Shown here: positions 16,234 to 23,872 of the stretch, piece by piece | Numbering within the stretch: position 1 is the stretch's first letter | Layout of the letters: every line of letters begins with the position of its first letter | Assembly: GCA_017940415.1 (NCBI GenBank) | Contig: JAGAYR010000003.1 | Location: 1 to 64,000, forward strand | Source: Lachnospiraceae bacterium | GTDB taxonomy: Bacteria > Bacillota > Clostridia > Lachnospirales > Lachnospiraceae | Reading direction: 5' to 3' | Length of the DNA: 64,000 nt | Position numbers and translations under genes: made by a program | The notes under the pieces: generated by a model | Databases searched by the model: none | Seen by the model: only the letters and a program-made list of their open reading frames with translations | Told to the model about the DNA's origin: nothing

Positions 16234-16253
16234 TTGTGACACGCTTGTCACAA
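16234..16253. promoter_or_regulatory. 20-bp palindrome upstream of Tad promoter
   Basis: TTGTGACA-CGCT-TGTCACAA is a perfect 8+8 palindrome about 50 bp upstream of the Tad -35 box and just after the terminator of the preceding gene. It resembles a dimeric regulator site. The TGTGA and TCACA half-sites are like those of CRP-family proteins, but the spacing (8 bp) is not the usual 6. Confidence 0.45.
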
Positions 16254-16255
16254 AC

Positions 16256-16287
16256 AAAAAGAACCCTTCATTCAAAGGGTTCTTTTT
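16256..16287. terminator. Terminator of gene 16347-17216
   Basis: AAAAAGAACCCTT (16256-16268) pairs with AAGGGTTCTTTTT (16275-16287). T runs on both strands make it bidirectional in form; on the minus strand it ends the membrane-protein gene. Its stem is almost the same as that at 17253-17280. Confidence 0.8.
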
Positions 16288-16346
16288 CATATGTGCAATG
16301 TGTCTATTATGTTTCCGGCTCTGCTCCGTTCAATTACATACCTGCA

Positions 16347-17216
16347 CTAACTTTTTTCACATCTGGGCTTGAAGAAATAAATGAAATATGCGATCAGACA
16401 AGCGAAAAACCATATTCCGAAAAGGATATATATAGACTCGTGACGGTCATTATATGTTTTGAACGTATCAATTATCATATGCGTCCATACAACCAGCATC
16501 ATCGTGATTCCGGTGCGTAAACCGATAAGATATTTTCGAAATATCAGGATATACGCTTTAGACACGCAAAAGGCTATAGCCAGAGGTATCCCGATATAAT
16601 AAAACAAAAACAGAACTACTCCCGGTTGTTCTGAGTTTACCGATTCTAAGAAATCATTAACGGATGGAGCAAATATGCCCTTTACTTTCCAGGCAATGAA
16701 GTACAATACACAAAATACTGCCAATTGTGCCAATGCTACATCTGTTGACGGCTTGATCAGAGATCCTTCTTTTGAATAATCCTTTGCCGCTATCTTAAAA
16801 AGTCTGATTACGGTAGATAAGATATAATTTTTATTAAATTCATTCGACTGAATTTCGATCAATTCGATAATAATATCAACATAATCGACAAACAGTTCCT
16901 CCTGCCATTCTGAAACATTATATGGAAGTCGTACTCCTTTTTTGCAAAACCTGGCATATGATTTACCGATCAGATCAGTGCACTCCTTAAGCTCTGCTTC
17001 GGGGACATTCCCGGCTAATTTTCTCTGAAACACCGGCGTAAGGCTAAGTGCAAAATCACCTTCCATTTCATGACTGGACAGAAAAAAAGATACAAGGGCC
17101 GTATATACTGCAGCAACCTCGTTTTTTGACTTAACAAGATCGATCGTCTCTGCGGTAAGTTCCGCCTCCCGAAAAACATTGCTGATGATTGTAGACAATA
17201 CAGATTTTCTGAACAT
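16347..17216 (-). CDS. Hypothetical membrane protein
   Basis: 289 residues, not recognised. The N-terminal 160 residues are soluble and mainly helical. The C-terminal 125 residues contain four hydrophobic segments: ALAQLAVFCVLYFIAW, GVVLFLFYYIGIPLAIAF, ITMMLVVWTHMIID and IYILFGIWFFACLIAYFIYF, ending in a short basic tail. It stands alone between the Tad operon and the flagellar cluster, bounded on each side by a nearly identical terminator hairpin. The start at 17216 has only a weak ribosome binding site (GGAGGCG 3 bp upstream). Nothing links it to pili or flagella except position. Confidence 0.7.
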   Translation of the reverse strand: MFRKSVLSTIISNVFREAELTAETIDLVKSKNEVAAVYTALVSFFLSSHEMEGDFALSLTPVFQRKLAGNVPEAELKECTDLIGKSYARFCKKGVRLPYNVSEWQEELFVDYVDIIIELIEIQSNEFNKNYILSTVIRLFKIAAKDYSKEGSLIKPSTDVALAQLAVFCVLYFIAWKVKGIFAPSVNDFLESVNSEQPGVVLFLFYYIGIPLAIAFCVSKAYILIFRKYLIGLRTGITMMLVVWTHMIIDTFKTYNDRHESIYILFGIWFFACLIAYFIYFFKPRCEKS

Positions 17217-17252
17217 TTAACGCCTCCAAACTCTATATATAAATATATAAAA

Positions 17253-17280
17253 AAAGAACCCTTTAATCAAAGGGTTCTTT
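17253..17280 (-). terminator. Terminator of the flagellin operon
   Basis: A perfect 12-bp stem, AAAGAACCCTTT with AAAGGGTTCTTT and a 4-nt loop, followed on the minus strand by TTTTT. Lies 19 bp after the fliS stop. Confidence 0.85.
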
Positions 17281-17299
17281 GGGTATTTGAAATATGTTT

Positions 17300-17773
17300 T
17301 TATACCAGCATTCCGCGGTTTATGTTGTTAACGAGATTCTCGTTAATGTCATTTTTACCATAGGTGAGTCCTGCAAATACTGACTCGGAATTTCCCATAA
17401 CAGGTCCCGAAGTATTGAGCCCCACAAGTCCGGAATAGGATTCTCTTAAGGGTCTGATGATGTTACGGATCTCATCAAGAGGCTCTACGCTTCTTCTTAC
17501 GCCTGCTGCCGCAAGCTTTCTCATGCAATATCTGTAGAGCGAAAGAAGAGCTCCCGCAGGTTCATATTCCATATGCAGTGAGCACATAAGCTCATTCACA
17601 CAATTTCTCATTCTTGAGACTGATGCATAGAAGTCATGATCTCTGTTTTCTTTGAGAGCTTCTTCCGCATCATCGGAATAAGCGAGGACCATATCATAGA
17701 GGATCACGATAAGTTCCGTTGAATTAGCCATGCTGATACGTCTGGTGAATTCCTGCTTAAGGGTATCCTTCAT
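17300..17773 (-). CDS. fliS: FliS flagellin export chaperone
   Basis: 157 residues, somewhat longer than usual FliS (about 130). The N-terminal MKDTLKQEFTRRISMANSTE and LIVILYDMVLAYSDDAEEAL are the family's first helices; RMRNCVNELMCSLHMEYEPAG follows. FliS binds the C-terminus of newly made flagellin and keeps it unfolded until export. The C-terminal 35 residues, with NDINENLVNNINRG, are an extension not expected in the core fold. It is 12 bp downstream of the flagellin gene and ends the operon. Confidence 0.87.
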   Translation of the reverse strand: MKDTLKQEFTRRISMANSTELIVILYDMVLAYSDDAEEALKENRDHDFYASVSRMRNCVNELMCSLHMEYEPAGALLSLYRYCMRKLAAAGVRRSVEPLDEIRNIIRPLRESYSGLVGLNTSGPVMGNSESVFAGLTYGKNDINENLVNNINRGMLV

Positions 17774-17785
17774 CTGTTATCCTCC

Positions 17786-18874
17786 TTACTGAAGAAGCTG
17801 CAATACGGTTGAGGGTCTGTCATTGGCCTGGGCAAGTACGCTGGTTCCCGCCTGGGTCATTACAGTGTAGGTTGAATACTTGGTCATTTCTTCAGCCATA
17901 TCCACATCCATTATTCTGGAATATGCGCTGGTCATGTTTTCTTCGGTGATATCGAGTCTTGCATCGGTATTCTCAAGTCTGTTCTGATAAGCGCCGAGCT
18001 GGCCTCTTATGGTATTTACGAAGGTCATAGCGTTCTTGATTCTCTCAATACCATCTCTTGCGCCCTTTTCGGTGGAAAGATCAAGTCCGTCAAGTCCCAT
18101 GTTGCTTAAGTTAACGGCAGGGATCTGCATTTCGAGAACCTGGCCCTCGTTTGATCCTACCTGAAGTCTCATTGCTCCGATTCCGGTACATGTAACTTCA
18201 AGATCGGAGATACTTCCGGGAACTTTTGCCTGATCCTCGGGAACCGTCAGCTTTATCTCATATCCGTCTGCGTTAGTCAGGGTGATAACATTGTCGAGCA
18301 TGGATCCCTTATAACCTGTGGGAGCTGTTACTGTCTTATTTCCGTCAGTATCAACTGTCCAACCGATACTTGAGAAATTATATTTCGCTGCAGGGATCTC
18401 CTTGGAATAGGTGAGAACCTTTACATCCACATTATTGGTATAGCCCTTAAGATCGTAGAATCCGTCCAAAAGGGGCTGGGAGTTGAACTCGGTACTCTCG
18501 GATACTCTGTTGATCTCATCCTTTAACTGCTGGATCTCTTTCTGAATGATCTCTCTGTCGTCATCAGTCATGGTTCCGTTGGATGCCTGAACAGCAAGCT
18601 CGTTCATTCTCTGAAGCATAGCTGCAACTTCCGAAAGAGCACCGTCAGCGGTCTCGATTACGGAAATTCCGTCCATGGTATTTTCATCGGCGGTTTTGGT
18701 GCCGACTATCTGTGCATTCATTCTTTTGGCCATGGCAAGCCCTGCGGGGTTGTCCTTGGCACCGTTGATCTTAAAACCTGAGGATAATCTCTGAAGTGAA
18801 GCAGAGAGAAGATCGTCGTTGTTCTTAAGGGAGTTATTGGCGATCATAGCCGATACGTTATAGTTAATTCTCAT
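17786..18874 (-). CDS. fliC: Flagellin
   Basis: 362 residues. The N-terminal D0/D1 region (MRINYNVSAMIANNSLKNND, LSSGFKINGAKDNPAGLAMA) and the C-terminal D1/D0 region (LDITEENMTSAYSRIMDVDMA, ending QANDRPSTVLQLLQ) are those of canonical flagellin. The middle variable domain is about 110 residues, so the filament is of moderate size. ATG 18874 has GGAGAG just upstream and lies 11 bp inside the preceding gene, implying translational coupling to the DUF6240 protein. FliS follows. No flagellar motor or hook genes are in the window. Confidence 0.95.
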   Translation of the reverse strand: MRINYNVSAMIANNSLKNNDDLLSASLQRLSSGFKINGAKDNPAGLAMAKRMNAQIVGTKTADENTMDGISVIETADGALSEVAAMLQRMNELAVQASNGTMTDDDREIIQKEIQQLKDEINRVSESTEFNSQPLLDGFYDLKGYTNNVDVKVLTYSKEIPAAKYNFSSIGWTVDTDGNKTVTAPTGYKGSMLDNVITLTNADGYEIKLTVPEDQAKVPGSISDLEVTCTGIGAMRLQVGSNEGQVLEMQIPAVNLSNMGLDGLDLSTEKGARDGIERIKNAMTFVNTIRGQLGAYQNRLENTDARLDITEENMTSAYSRIMDVDMAEEMTKYSTYTVMTQAGTSVLAQANDRPSTVLQLLQ

Positions 18875-21713
18875 TATAGCTCTCCTTGACTGCCTTCAGG
18901 AAATCTCTGGAAATCCCGAAAAGCTCTTTACGACCGGCTCCTTCCCGTCTGTAGACACCGGCATCCGTGCCGGCATGTTGATTTGCTTTGACTACCGCGA
19001 TTCCCGCGGATGTATCAAAACCCTGACCTTTTAAGTCTGCAATAAATATATCGGAAACCGGAGTCATTTTCTTAATATCATCATCGGAATTTACCGAGAT
19101 ATAACCTCCGACCGATTTGTCCGAAACTTCGATATGAGCCCTGCACTGAGCTCCTTCCGGGGTTTTAAAGGAGATATCGGCACTTGATGAGCCGTCGCCG
19201 GATCCCTTGAAAGATACTCTGACCTTGGATACCTCACCGCCGATCTCAACGGGGATAAAGTATTCTTCGATTCCCTCATCAGCCATCTTTACGGCAACGG
19301 ATATCTGCTTGTTAACCTGCTGCATTGCCTTGATATCTATTACCTCACCCGCGTCAAAGGTCAATTCGCCGGCAAGCTTACTTGCGGAATCCATCAGTTC
19401 TTTGTATGCATCGGTATCATCATCCGCTGCGGAAAGCATATCCCATGCCTTTTCTTCGAGCCTGTTTAATCCCGCATCTTCCTTAAGCTGCTTTTTCTTA
19501 ACCTCCGAAAGTGCTTTGTAGAAGTCATCGTCACCGGATATAAGGCTGACGGAAGCATTGATATTCTCGGGGGTCTCGGGGAGATTTGCCTCACGGAGGA
19601 GTTCAAAGCTTTCCCTTCCCGCATATGCGGATTTCCTTATCTCTTCTGCTTCTTTTTCGTAATATTCCGCGGAGTTTTCCGCAAAAGAAGCCATGATCTG
19701 GTCTGTTATGCTCTTTCCGACAGTCCTTATCTCGGTAAGACCGGTATTTTCATCGATCTTAACGTCCATTCCTTTAAAACGGGAACTTCTTACAGCGGTA
19801 AGAAGGCTTGAAAAATCAAGAGTGCTTCCGGTTTCGAGAACTGCGCCTACCGCAGATCCGTCTTTGGATTCGATCTTATTGAGCATTCTGTAGATACCGA
19901 TATAGGATTCTCTCTCGGCACTTGTAATCTCTTTGTTTTTATCCAGAGCATACAAAAACTGTGCATAGTTTTCGGATGCATTCTCGTATCCGCCGGTTTT
20001 AACGACTCGTTCATCGAGGAATTCGTTTATCTCATCAAAGGTCTTTTCCAGGGGATTGATGCCGTTTCTGATCATATCGAGAACAGCTGCGGGCTTCATC
20101 TTATCGATCACTCCGGTAACAACTTTGTCCGCTTCTGCAACCTTATCGATATTTTCAATGCTGATCTCCATACGGTTATACGCAAGGATTCTTACGTGTC
20201 TTCTGTTCTCGTCATTAAGATCAAGGCCCATTTCGGATATCAGGCTGTCCACATTCGAAAAGGCCTTGGACAATCTGTCACCAAGGTCGGGACGAACCTG
20301 AGTCATAAGGGCTTCATAGCTCTCCCCGGCTCTGTGAATTCTTTCTTTTTCGCCGAGGGCGATCTCTTCGAATTCACCGAATGCAACCTCTGCGGGTACG
20401 CGGGTCGTAAACATTCCGAGGGATGAAGCGGGAGCATCCGCAAGTTCCTTAACAGCCTCATTAACAGAATTCATGAGTCTGTATGCCTTAACCGCATCTT
20501 CGGGTGAACCGATGCTCATTTCGGGAGCGTTATCTCCGTGTGCGGTAACACCTGCTGTTTCGGGGAAATACTTTATGGCAACAGCCTGCTCGGCTACTTT
20601 AAGTTCGTTTAAAAGCTCCTCTATGGGAGCGGTATCTATTGCAAAGCCGCTTCTGATAAGCTCGATATTTACTTCGGCTGTCATGGAGAGTCTGATCTCC
20701 TGAATCTTTCTCTGATAGGTAATATCCTCGGGCCTGTTCATCTCATCGGAAAAATACTTATCAAGAACCGATGCGGCAACTTCATATATTCCGGGCTTTC
20801 CGGAAAGATCCGCATCTTCAGCCTTATAGCCTTCCGCAATGGCACGGGCAGCTGCCTTTGCTGCTTTTTCGACAGTGATGGGGAATTCTACCTCATCTAT
20901 GGTCTTGGATCTGAGGATATTTTCGGGAGTGACGGGGAGTGAGCGGTCGAAAAGCCACTTTGCTCTCTCAAAACCTTCCTCCGTATCATCAAGAACTTTG
21001 GCTGCTTCCTGCATGCTCTCTTTGATATTCTTCATTTCGGGAGAATCGAGGTCCTCGGAAACAGACGGGGCTTTTACTGCCTGAGGAGCCGCATTTTTGG
21101 CTACGTAAAAATCCCTGACAGTAGGCATCAGTTCATTTTCTATCATATATACGGTTTCACTCTCGGCGGGTCTTTCCAAATCAGACGCCAAAGATACCGC
21201 ATTCTTCACATCTTTTATGTTTTCATCCGTAAGGGGAAGATCTTCGGACATAAGTGCCTTTTTGATAACACTGTCCAGTCCTGCGTTTCCGACGCTTTCA
21301 AGAACGCTTCCGTCAAGATCGTCGTTATATCCGCGGATAACCGTTCCGCCCTTAGCTGTCTCAGCCTTAACCTTATCAAGAATGGTTACGGATTCATCGG
21401 AATTCATGTTCTTAAGATCGAATCCGTCCTCATTTGCCTTTCTTAAGTCATCGCCCGACATGGTGTGAGCCATAACCACGCGGTAATCACTGAGAACTCC
21501 GGCCTCGGATGCGGCTGCGTCCTTTTTCAACCCGGCAAGAAGAGTATGCTTTCCTCCCTCACCCTGAGGGATCTGCGCGGTACCGATATCTACAAGTGCA
21601 GACATGTTTTCAGGGGAAAAAGAAGTCTCTGCAGATTTCTGTTTCCCTGAAGGTACGTTATTTATATATTTGATCGCTGAGGAATTGTCCTGTCCTTCGA
21701 ATGTGATCTTCAA
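18864..21713 (-). CDS. DUF6240 protein, upstream of flagellin
   Basis: 949 residues from TTG 21713, which has AGGAG 8 bp upstream; the open frame to 21785 has no such signal. I recognise the family as DUF6240, found next to flagellar genes in Lachnospiraceae; its function is unknown to me. The protein has no signal peptide or membrane helix. It is largely alpha-helical with many acidic stretches and repeated segments of the type NLPETPENINASVSLISG and LPLTDENIKDVKNAV, which recur about every 80-100 residues. The C-terminal 150 residues are beta-rich, with EYFIPVEIGGEVSKVRVSF. The repeated form suggests a long scaffold, and the overlap with flagellin suggests a role in flagellar assembly or length control (inference). 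Confidence 0.72.
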   Translation of the reverse strand: MKITFEGQDNSSAIKYINNVPSGKQKSAETSFSPENMSALVDIGTAQIPQGEGGKHTLLAGLKKDAAASEAGVLSDYRVVMAHTMSGDDLRKANEDGFDLKNMNSDESVTILDKVKAETAKGGTVIRGYNDDLDGSVLESVGNAGLDSVIKKALMSEDLPLTDENIKDVKNAVSLASDLERPAESETVYMIENELMPTVRDFYVAKNAAPQAVKAPSVSEDLDSPEMKNIKESMQEAAKVLDDTEEGFERAKWLFDRSLPVTPENILRSKTIDEVEFPITVEKAAKAAARAIAEGYKAEDADLSGKPGIYEVAASVLDKYFSDEMNRPEDITYQRKIQEIRLSMTAEVNIELIRSGFAIDTAPIEELLNELKVAEQAVAIKYFPETAGVTAHGDNAPEMSIGSPEDAVKAYRLMNSVNEAVKELADAPASSLGMFTTRVPAEVAFGEFEEIALGEKERIHRAGESYEALMTQVRPDLGDRLSKAFSNVDSLISEMGLDLNDENRRHVRILAYNRMEISIENIDKVAEADKVVTGVIDKMKPAAVLDMIRNGINPLEKTFDEINEFLDERVVKTGGYENASENYAQFLYALDKNKEITSAERESYIGIYRMLNKIESKDGSAVGAVLETGSTLDFSSLLTAVRSSRFKGMDVKIDENTGLTEIRTVGKSITDQIMASFAENSAEYYEKEAEEIRKSAYAGRESFELLREANLPETPENINASVSLISGDDDFYKALSEVKKKQLKEDAGLNRLEEKAWDMLSAADDDTDAYKELMDSASKLAGELTFDAGEVIDIKAMQQVNKQISVAVKMADEGIEEYFIPVEIGGEVSKVRVSFKGSGDGSSSADISFKTPEGAQCRAHIEVSDKSVGGYISVNSDDDIKKMTPVSDIFIADLKGQGFDTSAGIAVVKANQHAGTDAGVYRREGAGRKELFGISRDFLKAVKESYNEN

Positions 21714-21762
21714 ATCAAATCTCCTTATGTATATAAGGGGATCCGTCCCAAACAAACCAAAA

Positions 21763-21786
21763 GGTGAGCGCATCCTTGCACTCACC
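21763..21786 (-). terminator. Hairpin between glgB and flagellar operon
   Basis: GGTGAG and CTCACC with a paired GC core and a loop of about 7 nt are followed on the minus strand by TTTTGGTTTG. It may end glgB transcription. The SigD-like promoter next to it would place this hairpin at the very 5' end of the flagellar transcript, so both uses are possible. Confidence 0.5.
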
Positions 21787-21790
21787 TATA

Positions 21791-21817
21791 ATTTCGGTTA
21801 ATTTTCTCTTTTTCTTA
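21791..21817 (-). promoter_or_regulatory. SigD (sigma-28) type promoter of flagellar operon
   Basis: Minus-strand TAAG (21814-21817), 15 bp, then ACCGAAAT (21791-21798) matches the sigma-D consensus TAAA-N15-GCCGATAT at 9 of 12 positions. It lies 78 bp upstream of TTG 21713 and would drive the DUF6240 protein, flagellin and FliS. Confidence 0.55.
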
Positions 21818-21864
21818 ACCCCGCCGAAAACCGGGAATAATATGCAGGGTTTCCGAAACACATA

Positions 21865-23850
21865 TCAGAAAGTATAAACAAGTGCACTGTAAGGGTGTAC
21901 ATCCAGCTTTATTGTGTTTTCCTGCAGAACAAGGTGCTGTTTTTCGGAAAGAATCTTTTCGGGAGCGGAAGTTCCGAATCCTCCGAATCTGTCCTCATCC
22001 GAATTGAGAACCAGTTTATATTCTCCTGCTTTGGGAACGGGAACGAGATAGTTTTCCCATTTCATGGGAGACATATTCAGGATAAAGAGAAGATTTTTCT
22101 TGCCGGAATCATCTCTTCTGACGAAAGTAAAGATGTTTCTGTCGGAATCATCCGCATTCATCCATTCAAATCCCGCCCAGCTGTCATCGATTTTATACAG
22201 GCAGGGGTATTTGTGATACATCTTAAGCAGTTCGGCAACATATGCCTTCATGCCGGCATTGTTTTTCTCGCCCAGAAGGAACCAGTCAAGCTCCCTTGCT
22301 TCGCTCCACTCTCTTTCCTGACCGAAATCCTGGCCCATGAAAAGGAGTTTTTTGCCGGAATGTCCGAACATATATGTATATCCGACCCTGAGGTTGGCAT
22401 ACTTGTCGATCTTATAACCGGGCATCTTCTCCACCATGGAACACTTGAGGTGAACTACCTCGTCGTGTGAAAGTGGAAGGATGTAATGCTCACTTTCATT
22501 ATATGTCATGGCAAATGTCATATTGTGGTGAGCACCGCCGCGCATTACGGGATCCAGCTTCATATATTCGCAGAAATCATGCATCCAGCCCATGTTCCAC
22601 TTGAACGTAAATCCAAGACTGTTTGTTCCGATGGGTCCGGTTACATTGGGCCATGCGGTGGACTCTTCCGCGATGGTGATAAATCCGGGATAAGTTCCTC
22701 TTACCACGGAATTCAGGTGCTGGAAAAATACAATGGCATCCAGATTCTTATTATCACCGTACTTATTGGGAAGCCACTGTCCGTCTTTTTTGCCGTAATC
22801 CAGATAGAGCATTGAGGCTACGGCATCAACACGGATACCGTCTATATGGAATTCCCTCAGCCAAAAGAGAACATTTGCGATAAGGAAATTTTTAACTTCG
22901 GGTTTTGCCAGATTAAAGATCTTGGTTCCCCAGTCGGGATGTTCTCCCCTTCTGGGATCGGGATCTTCGTAGATACACTGTCCGTCAAATCTGCCAAGGC
23001 CGTGGGCATCAGTTGCAAAGTGTGCGGGAACCCAGTCAAGGATGACTCCCACTCCGGCTTTATGAAGTTCATTGATCAGATACATGAAATCTTCGGGAGT
23101 TCCGTAGCGGGAAGTAGGTGCATAATATCCCGTTACCTGATATCCCCATGAACCGTCAAAAGGATGCTCGGCAATACCCATGAGTTCAACATGGGTGTAA
23201 TTCATTTCTTTCAGATATTCGATGATCCTTGCGGCGAATTCGCGGTAGTTGTAGAAACCATCCTCTGTTCCGTTGGGATGTTTCATAAAAGAACCGATAT
23301 GGCATTCGTATACTGCCATGGGCTCTTTGTAAGGATCTTTTTTATCTCTTGCTTTCTCCCACTTCTCATCACTCCACTTGAAATGTGAAAGATCTGTGGT
23401 GATGGATGCGGTACCGGGTCTGAACTCTGCCTGATTTGCATAAGGGTCCGCTTTGTAGTGCTTGGATCCGTCCTCGGCATAGATCAGGAATTTGTACATC
23501 TGTCCGGATGTGATGCCTTCGATAAAGACTTCCCAGATTCCGACGGGGCCGAGCTTTTTCATCTCTCCCTCGTCCTCTCTCCATCCGTTCCAGGAACCTA
23601 TTACATGAACGGAAACGGCATTTGGTGCCCAAACTGCAAAATAGTAACCCTTTTTTCCGTCCTTTACCGAAGGATGAGCTCCCAGTTTTTTGTATATATC
23701 GTAATGGGTCCCCTGCCCAAAAAGATACATATCATCCTTAGAAATAAAAACTTCTGCCGAGGCAAGCTCGGCAGGAGTTTTTTTAGCAGACGTTTTGCCC
23801 GCAGTTGCAGGCTTCACGGTTTTCTTATTGGTTTCTTTAGCAGATGCCAT
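21865..23850 (-). CDS. glgB: 1,4-alpha-glucan branching enzyme
   Basis: 661 residues. It makes alpha-1,6 branches in glycogen. After a Lys/Ala-rich N-terminal tail of about 35 residues, a CBM48 domain carries VHVIGSWNGWRE. The GH13 catalytic barrel follows with VGVILDWVPAHF, FHIDGIRVDAVASM (nucleophile Asp), FITIAEESTAWPNV (acid Glu) and PLSHDEVVHLKCSM (third acidic residue). The all-beta C-terminal domain closes the protein. Branching enzymes are usually 620-730 residues. No other glycogen gene is near; the neighbour upstream is the TPR/pseudo-AAA protein 22 bp away, suggesting an operon. Confidence 0.95.
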   Translation of the reverse strand: MASAKETNKKTVKPATAGKTSAKKTPAELASAEVFISKDDMYLFGQGTHYDIYKKLGAHPSVKDGKKGYYFAVWAPNAVSVHVIGSWNGWREDEGEMKKLGPVGIWEVFIEGITSGQMYKFLIYAEDGSKHYKADPYANQAEFRPGTASITTDLSHFKWSDEKWEKARDKKDPYKEPMAVYECHIGSFMKHPNGTEDGFYNYREFAARIIEYLKEMNYTHVELMGIAEHPFDGSWGYQVTGYYAPTSRYGTPEDFMYLINELHKAGVGVILDWVPAHFATDAHGLGRFDGQCIYEDPDPRRGEHPDWGTKIFNLAKPEVKNFLIANVLFWLREFHIDGIRVDAVASMLYLDYGKKDGQWLPNKYGDNKNLDAIVFFQHLNSVVRGTYPGFITIAEESTAWPNVTGPIGTNSLGFTFKWNMGWMHDFCEYMKLDPVMRGGAHHNMTFAMTYNESEHYILPLSHDEVVHLKCSMVEKMPGYKIDKYANLRVGYTYMFGHSGKKLLFMGQDFGQEREWSEARELDWFLLGEKNNAGMKAYVAELLKMYHKYPCLYKIDDSWAGFEWMNADDSDRNIFTFVRRDDSGKKNLLFILNMSPMKWENYLVPVPKAGEYKLVLNSDEDRFGGFGTSAPEKILSEKQHLVLQENTIKLDVHPYSALVYTF

Positions 23851-23872
23851 TCGGGTACCCCCTTAAATATTT

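Noticed and set aside
16234-16253. Canonical CRP site upstream of the Tad operon
   Set aside because: The half-sites TGTGA and TCACA are 8 bp apart, not 6, so I keep it only as a palindrome of unknown regulator.
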